Assembly: GCA_011032825.1 (NCBI GenBank)
Contig: JAADJZ010000001.1
Coordinates: forward strand, 1,736,001 to 1,800,000
Reading direction: 5' to 3'
DNA length: 64,000 nt
Source of the DNA: Massariosphaeria phaeospora
Taxonomy: Eukaryota > Ascomycota > Dothideomycetes > Pleosporales
Shown here: positions 35,139 to 46,072 of the stretch, in pieces
Layout of the letters: every line of letters starts with the position of its first letter
Position numbering within the stretch: the first letter of the stretch is position 1
Notes under the pieces: generated by a model
The model's database searches: none
The model's input: the letters and a program-made list of their open reading frames with translations, nothing else
What the model was told of the DNA's origin: nothing
Position numbers and translations under genes: made by a program

Positions 35139-38100
35139 ATGGTGGGCAAAAAGGTTCGGGTGTCCCACGTGCGCGTACCTTCGCTTTCAGGAAGCTGACT
35201 TGAAATGCAGGAGCCCAAACCTAGAGCTCCCCCGCGCGGGGCAAAGGCGAAAGCAGCACCAGCGTCCGCACATCCGCAGACGACTGGAAGGAACGCTGAG
35301 GTCGACGATTCCGAGCAGACCATCGCAACCTCCGCGAACGATGCAGGTCGCAATGCACACGATCCCGCGCCGACCTCCGTCGAGCCAACGTCAGAGCAGA
35401 CGCGACAACGGAAAGCGCCACCGCCGAAGCCCAAAGATGAATTCGCCGCTCTGCTGGAGCCGTTCTACTACGGAAAGTCTATGACCGACCCCATCAATAC
35501 GGCAGAGGACAAATGGAACCTGTTACCAGCTTTCCTGAAGGTGAAAGGCCTGGTCAAGCAGCACGTTGACTCATATAACCACTTCGTGGACGTCGAGCTC
35601 AAGGAAATCATAAAAGCGAACAGGCATGTGAGAAGCGATATCGATCCCAACTTCCTTCTCACGTACAGGGATATCCGAGTGGAAATGCCAAACCGGCAGG
35701 AAGAAGACGACCTGGGGCACCACCGCAGCAACATCACGCCGAATGAATGCCGTCTCAGAGACATGACCTACGCTGCGCCGATCCTCGTCGACATCTCATA
35801 TACCCTGGGCGGACGCATACAACATCGCAATAATGTGAGGATCGGACGGTTACCTATCATGTTGAAGAGCAACAAGTGCAATCTTGCAGGTAAGAACGAC
35901 CGGGAAATGGCCGCCCTAGACGAGTGTCCACTTGATCCTGGTGGCTACTTCATCACACGAGGGCAAGAGAAGGTTATCCTTGTTCAGGAACAACTGAATA
36001 AGAACCGAGTCATTGTCGAGAGTGCCAAGGGCATCATGCAGGCCGCTGTTACCAGTTCGACGCACGAGAGGAGGACGAAGTCGTACGTGATCCAGAAGAA
36101 GGGTCTTATGTTCCTTAGGCACAATACTTTGTCAGAAGAGGTTCCAATCGTCTTCGTGCTGAAGGCGTTGGGAGTGGCATCTGACAAGGAGATACTCCTC
36201 CTAGTCGCTGGGGAGGACAGCGCCTATCAAGACAGTTTCCAAGTCAACTTCGAAGCATGCGGACGAGAAAAAGTTCATACACAAGAAAAAGCGTTGGAGT
36301 ACATCGGCCATCGGGTCCGCTTGTCAAAGAAACCGTTGGGCACCTCACGTCTGCGGAACTATCACCAGGAGGCCATCGAATGTCTTTCGAATGTCATTCT
36401 CCCGCATGTCCCCGTTGCAGGCACGAATTTCCGTCCGAAGGCTCTTTACATCGCTTCCATGGCGCGCAAAGTAGTTATGGCCATGCAGGATCCAAAGCTT
36501 GTCGACGATCGTGACTACGTGGGGAATAAGCGGTTAGAGTTAGCTGGCCAGATGCTATCTCTCCTTTTTGAGGACCATTTCAAGAGGTTCAACCATGATT
36601 TCAAATTGAGCATCGACAAGGTGCTGAAAAGACAGAACCGGGCCCAGCAATTCGACGCATTTTCCCACTTTAGCGTTCACAAAAACCACATCACGATGGG
36701 CCTTGAGCGGGCAATCGCCACTGGAAATTGGAGCCTTAAGCGTTTCAAGATGGAGCGAGCTGGTGTGACTCACGTCCTCAGTAGACTTAGTTACGTCGCC
36801 GCCTTGGGTATGATGACCAGGATCAGCAGCCAGTTCGAAAAGACACGAAAAGTGTCCGGACCGCGTGCCCTTCAGCCTTCTCAGTTTGGAATGCTTTGCA
36901 CCTCCGACACACCCGAAGGTGAAGCGTGCGGTTTAGTCAAAAACCTTGCTCTGATGACACACATTACTACCGAGCATGATGAAGAGCCTATTAGGAAGGT
37001 AATATATCAACTCGGCGCGGATGATATATGTTCACACAGTGGGGAGGAGATCCACGCAGACGGTGTTTACACCGTCTGTCTTAACGGTACGCCGATGGCG
37101 ATTACAGACGTACCAAAACAGTTCTTGAACAGCTTCCGACGGCTACGACGGATGGGGCGCATATCCGAGTTCACAAGCATTCACATCAACCACGACTACT
37201 GTGAAGTGCATGTTGCGACCGACGAGGGCCGCATCTGCCGGCCTCTTATCGTGGTAGAGAACCGGCTTCCCAAAGTGACAACTCGATACCTCAAGGCACT
37301 ACGGAACGGCACCCTAAATTTTGACAGTTTTCTCCGCAGAGGGCTCGTTGAGTATCTTGATGTCAACGAGGAGAATGATTCGAACATTGCCCTTAAAGAA
37401 GACCAGATAAACCAACACACCACGCATCTAGAGATTGAGCCGTTTACTATTCTCGGTGCCGTGGCTGGCCTCATTCCCTACCCTCACCATAACCAGTCCC
37501 CGCGAAACACATACCAATGTGCTATGGGTAAACAAGCCATCGGTGCGATTGCCTACAATCAGTTTTCCAGGATCGACACTCTGTTGTATCTGATGGTATA
37601 TCCGCAGAAGCCAATGGTCAAGACACGAACTATCGAGCTGATCAAATACGACAAATTACCTGCCGGTCAAAGCGCTACTGTGGCCGTCATGTCCTACTCA
37701 GGTTACGATATCGAGGATGCTCTCGTTCTCAACAAAGCGTCCTGTGATCGTGGCTTCGGGCGTTGTCAGGTTTTCAAGAAGACTTCCACTGCGCTAAAGA
37801 CATATGCCAATGGAACTGCAGACATCGTTAACGGTGGTGGAATTGCGGAAGATAATCCAGCTCATGCTGCAATTGGTAAAGATGGCGTTGCTCAAGTGGG
37901 TGCAAGGCTTGAACAGGGCGACGCCTATCTATTGAAACTGTTACCAAGTGATACCGCTTCTTACGCACCAAATCAGAAATACGCGGAGAAGGCTGATAAG
38001 TGGAAGTTGCCGGACTGCGCGTATGTCGATAAGGTCTGCGCCACTGAAAACGAAGCTGGGACACGCTTGATCAAGGTCTTGATGAGACAAACACGTCGAC

Positions 38101-38858
38101 CAGAACTTGGCGATAAGTTCTCATCGAGGCACGGCCAGAAAGGTGTAGTAGGCCTAATTTCTCCTCAAGAAGATATGCCTTTCAACGATCAGGGTATCTG
38201 CCCGGACATCATCATGAACCCTCATGGATTTCCCTCCCGTATGACGGTCGGCAAGATGCTGGAGCTCTTGTCAGGCAAAGCCGGCGTGCTCAATGGGACG
38301 CTGGAGTACGGAACAGCATTTGGAGGCAGCAAAGTGGAAGACATGGCCGAAATACTCGTCAAGAACGGCTTCAGCTACTCCGGGAAAGACTACCTGACAT
38401 CTGGCATCACGGGCGAGGCCCTCCAGTTCTACGTCTTCTTCGGCCCGATCTACTACCAGAAGCTAAAGCACATGGTGCAAGACAAGATGCACTCTCGCGC
38501 CCGCGGCCCGCGCGCTATCCTCACCCGCCAGCCCACCGAAGGTCGTGCCCGCGACGGTGGTCTGCGTCTCGGAGAAATGGAGCGCGATTGTCTGATCGCC
38601 TATGGCGCTAGCCAGCTGCTGCTCGAGCGGCTGATGATCTCGTCGGACGCGCACCAAGTCGATGTCTGCGAGAAGTGCGGCCAGATGGGCTCCATGGGCT
38701 ACTGCAAGATGTGCGAGTCGCATGCGGCGATTAGACACATCACAATGCCGTATGCAGCCAAGCTGTTGATTCAGGAGCTGGGTGCCATGAATATCAAGGT
38801 TGCTATTGGGCTTGAGGACGAGTTTCCCAGGGACGATCAGGAGCCGAGGAAGAGGTAG
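35139..38858 (+). CDS. RET1: RNA polymerase III second-largest subunit
   Basis: Rpc2/C128, the beta-like catalytic subunit of Pol III (tRNA, 5S, U6). Exon 1 is modelled as 35139-35153 (MVGKK), then an intron with donor GTTCGG, a GCTGAC branch point and acceptor TGCAG, then 35211-38858; 1,220 residues. The alternative is an intronless start at ATG 35205 (1,217 residues). The N-terminus is Ala/Pro/Lys-rich and variable. Universal beta-subunit blocks follow: lobe and fork ([19 protein letters not shown]), the wall/hybrid-binding region ([14 protein letters not shown]), [15 protein letters not shown] near the active site, and the anchor/clamp zinc site with Cys pairs CEKCG and CKMC near the C-terminus. 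Nothing is missing. Confidence 0.95.
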
Positions 38859-39625
38859 TGTCGCGGTTGTTAGACCAAGCGACGAAGGCTAAGAGGTACT
38901 GGAGTTCGGAGTCGTATTTTCGCATACTACAGAAACTAATGTTTTGGTGCAGTTTGACATCTAGTCTTAGGGATGGGCGGTTAGCAAAAGCGTGGATTTC
39001 TCTGCATTTACATCTACGAGGTACGGTTGGTTTGGTCTGCATAGCGCGGCGATGGGGATCAGTTTGGCTGCCTACATACAGTACTATCTACTACACTATG
39101 AGCGTTTATGGCGTACGCGGTGGTAATCCGACAGATGTTATCCCTCGAGTTTTCTATTCACGGACTCCATCAACAGAGCAGAGGCTTTCCTTCCTCTGCC
39201 TGTATCGGCAGCAAGTGGTACATACATGGATCTTTCCAATCACCATCATCATCTCACATCACTATGGCAGGGTCGACATCGACATCGACACCGTCCTGCC
39301 CTCTCCACCCACTTCGCCTTCCCCCGAACCTTCCATGTGTGTGTATATAGACCACATCGTATCCGTCTCTTCTCCCTGTCTCTTCACATCCACTATCCCA
39401 TCATCCATACCAGACATTCTCAAGTCCGTCCAGCATCCCGTTTCCGAGCCATCCATCCACTCTTCTACTCTACCGCTGCCAGCACAAACCTCCGCAGCCG
39501 CACACGGCACACGCATCGGCACGCATCGGCGCAGTCCCGGTCTTGTCCCCGTCCCCGTCCTCTACTACTGTCACCCTCGCCAGCGAACCTTCCACCCCTC
39601 CAGTCCTCCGACCAACCTCCCAACC
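38859..39625. other. intergenic region after RPC2
   Basis: RPC2 3' UTR and then a C-rich tract (about 39290-39620) that runs up to the small ORF at 39626. A longer open frame runs through it, but its composition looks non-coding before the ATG at 39626. Confidence 0.45.
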
Positions 39626-39847
39626 ATGACACACACCACCTTCTCCAAACGCGACGACCTCTCATGGCCGGCGAAGCAGCCCAGGGGCCGCGAACTGAGT
39701 CCGCAAACACAGCCGCGAGGATCGTCGGCTGCGCGGGAGCCGTGGCGGAAGATCATACTGAAGGCGTTTTTGTATACGACCGGTGTTGGGTTCGCCATGT
39801 ATCTTCCTGCTAAAGCTTGGGAGCTGTGGTGGTGTTGGAAGCGCTGA
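39626..39847 (+). CDS. small single-span membrane protein, function unknown
   Basis: Encodes 73 residues from an ATG with good context (CCAACCATGA). The first ~45 residues are polar (MTHTTFSKRDDLSWPAKQP...), then a basic/hydrophobic segment with one predicted membrane span, ILKAFLYTTGVGFAMYLPA, and a Trp-rich end (WELWWCWKR). I do not recognise a family. The pattern resembles small tail-anchored or mitochondrial inner-membrane proteins, but this is inference. The preceding pyrimidine-rich leader fits a real promoter/5' UTR. It could also be a chance ORF. Confidence 0.45.
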   Translation: MTHTTFSKRDDLSWPAKQPRGRELSPQTQPRGSSAAREPWRKIILKAFLYTTGVGFAMYLPAKAWELWWCWKR

Positions 39848-40628
39848 GGGGAGGGGAGTGGAAGGTAGGTTGTTCCTGTTGTTCTCGTGGTAGTCGTGGT
39901 GGACGGAGAAGATACAAGCACGCACGCATGCAAGCATCGCTAACACATTTGACATCCAGTACGTCCGCCGCGCCCAGTCGTTCCGATGGTTAGACGCCAT
40001 GTCCATGTCCACGCGGGCCAAGGCCGTAGGAGCGAAGTCCGTTTATTTGCACAGTTTTTCGGAAGCATAGGAGCAGTGGTTATACGCTCGCATGCGTGGG
40101 TCTGATTATGATGGTTGGTTGGTGGTGGTGGTGTTTGTCGGTGACTGGAGGACAGTGTATTGCTATGGGATCCGTTTCGAGGGACATTGTTTGTTTGTTG
40201 GTTGGTTGGTGTTTAGGAGTTGGTTGGGTGGCTTATGCATGCATCACTAGCAGCAAGTAGATTCAGCTGTATCTGAATTGGTTTCATTCGTGTACTATCA
40301 ACTTGGGAGGCGCACACTGCTCTGAGTCTACTGATTGGACTAGGTAGTAGGTACGAGGCAGTTGGCCCTGCTCGTTAGAGCTACACTGCGCGGACCTCTG
40401 ATGACAGGGCGAACCAAAGTCCATGGGTAGTCTGTCGTCACCTGCCTGCCAGAATTCGCTGCCTCCATTGCACCCCTCCTACCTGGACTAGGTCCATCAT
40501 GGCATTACCCGGTATGGTGGATACAGCAAGGGTTTGCAAGGATGAAACTCAACACTTGACATACTGCTGGAATGCTATATACTGCCAAGAGGATCGAGGG
40601 ACCTCCGCCATGATCGGTGTCGTTCCGT
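39848..40628. other. intergenic region
   Basis: Between the small membrane ORF (+) and the F-box-like ORF (-). Contains GT-rich stretches with repeated GGTTGGTTGGTGGTGG (about 40110-40230). No gene is seen. Confidence 0.5.
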
Positions 40629-41072
40629 TCACTTCCGCCACAAACGCCACAACCTCAATATCATCGATCTGCTTAGCGGCGGAAGCAGCTGGTGGATCAG
40701 TTGTCGGTCAGAGAAGACAAGGGCCACCCCGTCTTCAGGGGAGAGGCGATCCATGATGTCGAGCCAAATCTCGATAGGGAGATTACCAGTCAGAATTGTC
40801 GAGGGTCTGAAAGGCGGGGCCTCGTTGTAGCTTAGGCGGATGAGTGTGCTTGTTGTGAGTGACGGCACCAGGCCACGGCGCTCCAAGGGCGCGTAGTCGG
40901 CTAGCGCAAGGATGATGTAGTCCTCCAAGCTCAGGTCAACGATGATGGAGAGCAGGAGCTCGTTCGGGAGATCGTCCATGCCCTTGGGTCGTGAAGGCGG
41001 CGGCGGAGGTGGAGGCGGTGCACCCGCGGGAGCAGACATAGCGGCGCTCGTGAATGTGCTTGTAGCCTTCAA
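40629..41072 (-). CDS. small protein with two F-box-like segments
   Basis: Encodes 147 residues from MKATSTF, or 136 from the in-frame Met at 41039. After a poly-proline run comes a first F-box-like helix pattern, MDDLPNELLLSIIVDLSLEDY, and later a second, NLPIEIWLDIMDRLSPEDG. F-boxes bind Skp1 in SCF ubiquitin ligases; the LP-E-L/I-I-L-S-D pattern is clear, although no substrate-binding domain follows. It starts 87 bp after the stop codon of the uncharacterised gene upstream on the same strand. The C-terminus is Arg/Trp-rich (LRLWRLWRK). No splice sites are needed. It may be a free-standing F-box fragment or a real short adaptor. Confidence 0.6.
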   Translation of the reverse strand: MKATSTFTSAAMSAPAGAPPPPPPPPSRPKGMDDLPNELLLSIIVDLSLEDYIILALADYAPLERRGLVPSLTTSTLIRLSYNEAPPFRPSTILTGNLPIEIWLDIMDRLSPEDGVALVFSDRQLIHQLLPPLSRSMILRLWRLWRK

Positions 41073-41159
41073 CCCCAGAAACAGGCCAGGGGAGGGGACC
41101 TTGGGCGCAATCGTCGGAATGGCGGTGTTCGTTGGGAGCTTCGAGAATCCGCTAGGATT

Positions 41160-42036
41160 TCAATCCGTATGCGGTTTCGCCGGTGATTCTGCCGCGATAG
41201 CGACAGAGAGAAGCCAGCGGTATATGAAACCGGAGATAAACCAGGCCCCTATGGCTACTAGAGTGATATAGGCGGCAGTCGGCCCTAGCGAACGTGGAAG
41301 CAGGTTTAGGAGGTAAGGGTCGAGTACTGGCAAATAGTTAGCTAGTTATGGTGGTGATACGAAGGGTGACTAACGTACTGATATCGGCGTCCACTGGTGG
41401 GGGAAACTTCATCAAGGTCTGATTGTTCGAGTAGTACGACGCGGCAGCCTGGACGCGCAAGAAGAGCACGGATTGAGGGGCTAGCGGGGCCTCGTTCGAA
41501 GGGGCCAGAGCGTCGAGCGAGTTGGGCTGGCGCTGTTCGCTGTAGAGAGCGAGCGAGGACAGCAGATTTGGAGTATCGAGTACGTGGGTGACGGAATAAG
41601 TGTCCAGCCAGAAGTCGGTGGGTTGCTGTGGTGGTGCGTGTTAGTATTTGCTACGAGACAAACAAAGAGAGCTCAGCAAGCTGGCCAGCGCTGTGCCGTG
41701 CCGCGACAGCGCAATACAAGAGGGAAAAGAGCTGCTCACTGTGGCAGGCCAGCAGATGCGGACTTCGTACCTGCGACCGTCGTCCAGGCCGCGCAGGATA
41801 TACCACGACTCGAGGCCGCGGGGGGCAGCCTTGGTGGGGAACTGGACGGGCAGGCGCGTCTCCAAGATGGAGGCGAGGGCGGGCAGGAGCGAGTCTAGGC
41901 GCAGGTCGTCCAGACTCGGGTGCACATTGGGGAGGGTGAGGGGGCTGGGCGCGAGGAAGACGGTCTTCTCGACGTTGGCGTCCACCGTCCAGCAGGCGTG
42001 TGTGACGATGCAGAGCAGGGCGGCCGAGACGCGCAT
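41160..42036 (-). CDS. uncharacterised single-pass protein with signal peptide
   Basis: Exons (minus): 42036-41740, 41625-41379 and 41326-41160, exactly 237 codons (236 residues). The N-terminus MRVSAALLCIVTHACWTVDA is a good signal peptide. The lumenal/outside part contains LESWYILRGLDDGRRYEVR, then ICWPATQPTDFWL across the first junction. Near the C-terminus lies one membrane span, AYITLVAIGAWFISGFIY, followed by a short tail. The topology is thus type I, in the ER or later secretory pathway. I do not recognise the family and give no function. It is divergent from alpha-tubulin, 454 bp away. Confidence 0.8.
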
Positions 42037-42490
42037 CTTCAGCGGGCAGCGGGATCAATGGGCACGCCAGCAAACGGGCGGGGCGTCACGTCTCGCACAC
42101 GGGCAATCGGAATCCCATTGGACGGCGCCGGGTGTTGCCAACAGCGTGCGGAGGGTTGAGGAGGGGGAAGAGTGATTGAGAATGCGCGGCCGGCCACAGC
42201 TCCCAGTGCTCGGCGTCGGTGCGGTGCGGTGCGGTGCCCCAGGCGCAGGCGCAGGCGCCACTAGGCCGCTCTGGTGCCTAGCGCGCCCTCAGCTTCGGCT
42301 CCGGCCTAGCGCCAGGCACAGACCACCCCGCGCAATGTTTTAGCCCAAATCTTCGGCCAACAACACACCTCCCACCTCCCTCGACTCCCCCACCCGCGCC
42401 GAATCCACCACCCAGCCCGCGACCGCCTCTCTCTCGCGCCCCAACACCGCATTCCGATCCCCCGAATTTCTACTCTGCCCGTCGTCCACC
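42037..42490. promoter_or_regulatory. divergent promoter region, type I membrane gene/alpha-tubulin
   Basis: GC-rich 454 bp between divergent starts. A strongly pyrimidine-rich run (about 42360-42430) precedes the tubulin ATG, typical of highly expressed fungal genes. A GGTGC(G)/GGCGCAGGC-type repeat lies near 42215-42260. Confidence 0.5.
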
Positions 42491-44223
42491 ATGAGAGAGG
42501 TCATCAGCTTGAACGGTATGCCCACCCCACACGCGCACGCGCCCTGACCGCCTCTGGGGCGGCACCCAGCTGGCTCTGATATCCATTGATGTTTGCTAAC
42601 GCACGCGTACAGTCGGCCAGGCCGGTTGCCAGATTGCCAATTCCTGCTGGGAGGTACGTCTCGCCCATCGATCCCTTCGCTGTCGCTGTCGCTGCCTCCA
42701 TCCTGAGCCCATGGTGGGAACTGGAGGGGGGCGTATGCGGATGCCTGAGCCGCGAGGAAAATCTGCTAACATGATAAATTGCAGCTATACTGCCTCGAGC
42801 ACGGAATCCAGGTGAGCACACGCTCTTTAAACGCTAGCAGAGTATCACAGCTAATATCAACAGCCCGACGGTTATCTGACTGAGGAGCGCAAGGCCGCTG
42901 AAGAGGATCGTGGCTTCGACACTTTCTTCTCCGAGACTGGTACGCCACCACGCCCCGATAAGGCACATTCAAGACTAACAGCGTCCTCTAGGCCAGGGCA
43001 AATATGTCCCCCGTACCATCTACGCTGATCTGGAACCCAACGTCGTCGACGAGGTCCGCACCGGCACCTACCGAGCCCTCTTCCACCCCGAGCACATGAT
43101 CACGGGCAAGGAGGATGCCTCCAACAACTACGCTCGTGGCCACTACACGGTCGGAAAGGAGCTCATCGACCAGGTCTTGGACAAGGTCCGCCGCGTTGCC
43201 GACAACTGCTCTGGACTGCAGGGTTTCCTCGTTTTCCACTCCTTCGGTGGTGGAACCGGTTCCGGTTTTGGAGCTCTGTTGATGGAACGTTTGTCGGTCG
43301 ACTATGGCAAGAAATCCAAGCTCGAGTTCTGCGTCTACCCTGCCCCGCAGGTCGCCACATCGGTCGTCGAGCCCTACAACTCCATCCTAACGACTCACAC
43401 TACGCTGGAGCACTCCGACTGCAGCTTCATGGTTGACAATGAGGCCATTTATGACATTTGCCGACGGAACTTGGGTATAGAGCGCCCTAACTACGAGAAC
43501 TTGAACCGTCTTATCGCCCAGGGTATGTTGATACTTCCATTCTTTCCGCGACTGTGCTGACATGCAATAGTCGTCTCCTCCATCACCGCCTCCCTGCGTT
43601 TTGACGGCTCCCTCAACGTCGATCTCAACGAGTTCCAGACTAACCTCGTACCCTACCCCCGTATTCACTTCCCTCTTGTTGCCTACGCTCCGGTTATCTC
43701 TGCCGCCAAGGCCGCTCACGAGGCCAACTCGGTCATGGAGATCACCAATGCCTGCTTCGAGCCCAACAACCAGATGGTCAAGTGTGACCCCCGCAACGGC
43801 AAGTACATGGCCACCTGTCTACTGTACCGTGGTGATGTCATTCCCAAGGACACCCACTCTGCCATCGCCCACCTCAAGACGAAGCGCACCATCCAGTTCG
43901 TCGACTGGTGCCCCACTGGCTTCAAGCTCGGTATCTGCTACCAGCCCCCGGAGACGGTGCCCAACGGCGACTTGGCCAAGGTCAACCGCGCCGTCTGCAT
44001 GCTGTCCAACACGACTGCCATCGCCGAGGCATGGTCCGCACTTTCGCACAAGTTCGACCTCATGTACTCCAAGCGCGCCTTCGTCCACTGGTATGTCGGT
44101 GAGGGTATGGAGGAAGGAGAGTTCTCCGAGGCTCGCGAGGACCTGGCTGCTCTTGAGCGCGATTACGAGGAGGTCGCTGCCGATTCGCTCGAGGGCGAGG
44201 AGGGTGCCGAGGCCGAGTACTAG
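42491..44223 (+). CDS. alpha-tubulin
   Basis: Microtubule subunit. Exons: 42491-42515, 42613-42653, 42785-42811 (27 nt), 42864-42939, 42992-43522 and 43571-44223; 450 residues, the usual length. It starts with the tubulin autoregulation motif MREV. The GTP-binding signature [12 protein letters not shown] is present. The C-terminal tail is acidic and ends EGAEAEY, keeping the terminal Tyr that can be removed and re-added. The segment around residues 36-46 reads [11 protein letters not shown], unlike the Lys40-acetylation loop of animals. Codons end mostly in C or G, as in other highly expressed genes here. The five introns are crowded towards the 5' end, where the first three coding exons are 25, 41 and 27 nt. 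Confidence 0.98.
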
Positions 44224-46072
44224 ATATGTCAAGGTGTTGCGATGAGACCCAGCTCTCTGGATTGTTGAATGGCATGTGCCTTGTTGAGTGGAGCCTGGCT
44301 TCGTTTTGACGGGAAACACGTGCCCTTTGGCGATTAAGCAAATGGAGTTTGTAGGAAACTGATAGCGAAGCATGGGGGTCTCATGCCAAGATTGCTTTTT
44401 GGGTCTTCTGACCGTTTTTATTCTCCTTGTAGCTCCTTCACTAATGCCGTATACTGGGTATATCCATTCTCTGGCCACTGTGTCCCCCCGGGTGCATGAT
44501 GTGGACTTGTGATCATCTGTGCCTTGTGTGTCACTTTGTAGAAAGATCCGTGGAACTTTCCGTAAGGAGAAGCTAATAGACGGGCGTCTGCCCAGCTGTT
44601 TAGAATGTCCTGGATAGATGATAAGCTTGAAGAGCAAAATCATCTAGTTCGAAAGCCTTGTTTCTCTCCTAGACTTCGTTTCGCGTGGACATCTGAGGCA
44701 GAGCGTAAAAACTAAAACGAAATGGAGCCGTGCTTCGTCGTCGTGGAGAGCCGCAGATCAGATATAGTTGATTAGTTGTTCGTTCTATCGAGCACATGGT
44801 CTAGAGAGAGCTCCCACTGAAATCCTGCCCATTAGTCTACCTACTACTACTTACTTTCGCTTATGTGCCTCTAGTTATCTGGCGGGCTGTTTTTTCCCCT
44901 GCGAGCCAGTCAGTTGGCAATTGGCAAGGTTATACGTACGGCATGTATGTATGTATGTCTAGCTAGTAAAGAAGTGGCTAAAACTGGTTTCTTTGCGTGC
45001 TGTACTTACTGTACATGCATGGGGTGGCTTGTTTTTGTGAAGCCGCTGCTGGCCGATACGTGTTCTTTTGAAGGTGGTTTCGATGGGCCGTCCTGTTTAT
45101 GCGGATCAGGCTCTAGGATGGATGGCGACATCTGTCTGTCTCGGTACAAGGCCGACAGGCAGGGAGACACGTACTTGGGTAGGTAGAGTCGAACTCTTAC
45201 AACGGGAGCGGGCTGGGGGAGACGTTCGAGTGTGCAGACGACGTGCTTGTTGCTCAGTTTGGGTCGTATGATCTGTGAGTCTCGTAGGGTCAGTGACTCA
45301 GACCCAGGGCAAGAAGCGGACTGACTGACTGACTGACTGCATGTCAAGCTAGCTATAGCAAACCCGTTTCTCCGTCGTTGAGTTGAGCTGAGCGGTGCGT
45401 TGCGTGGGTTAGCAGACTGGCACAATTTCACGTCCATGTATTCACCAAAGCCCTCGCATTTTCTCATAAACAAACAATTAATTTTTCTCTCTCCACTTAT
45501 AATTTGTGTGATCTAGAACTGGCCACTAGACTTTTCGAAACTGTCTGTTTTTTAGGGCCCGAGCATGGAAGGCCGACACACGACAGACAGACAGACCGAC
45601 AGACAGAAAGTAAGTCTTGAACTGCCCCGTCCACATGTCCATATTCCACCTCGGCTCAGCTCAGCTCCATTCAGCTCCACTCCAGCTGCTAAAAAGACGC
45701 AAGAAATAAACTCCCGCTTCCCATGCCCGAGACCACAAAAAAAGGATTGCGCAAAGGCCGGACTGGCTGGGCCCGGATTGGGAGGGAAGGGGACAAAAAC
45801 TAAGTGGGCTAAAGTAACTTTCTCCGCCGCTGCCGTTGAAAATGCCAGCCATTTCGCATACATACCTAACCGTGTGTGATCATACATGTCCGCCAAGTAT
45901 TTAGTCAAGTAGCCGAGGAGGTGTCGAGGTAACGATGATCGGGATCGTGAGCCTGATCGTCCGAAGCCTTACACTAAAGGCGCGGAGAAGAAGGTCATTC
46001 GCTTGTCGCGGGTGGTGAGTGGTCCAGTGCGTCGGTGGGGACGACGTGTTGGACATGCGCAGGCAGTATCTA
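44224..46072. other. 1.85-kb convergent intergenic region
   Basis: Between alpha-tubulin (+) and the RS/RD-rich gene (-), tail to tail. Contains only simple repeats: GTATGTATGTATGT near 44943, (CTGA)n near 45320-45340 and (GACA)n near 45584-45606. No gene is seen. Confidence 0.55.
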
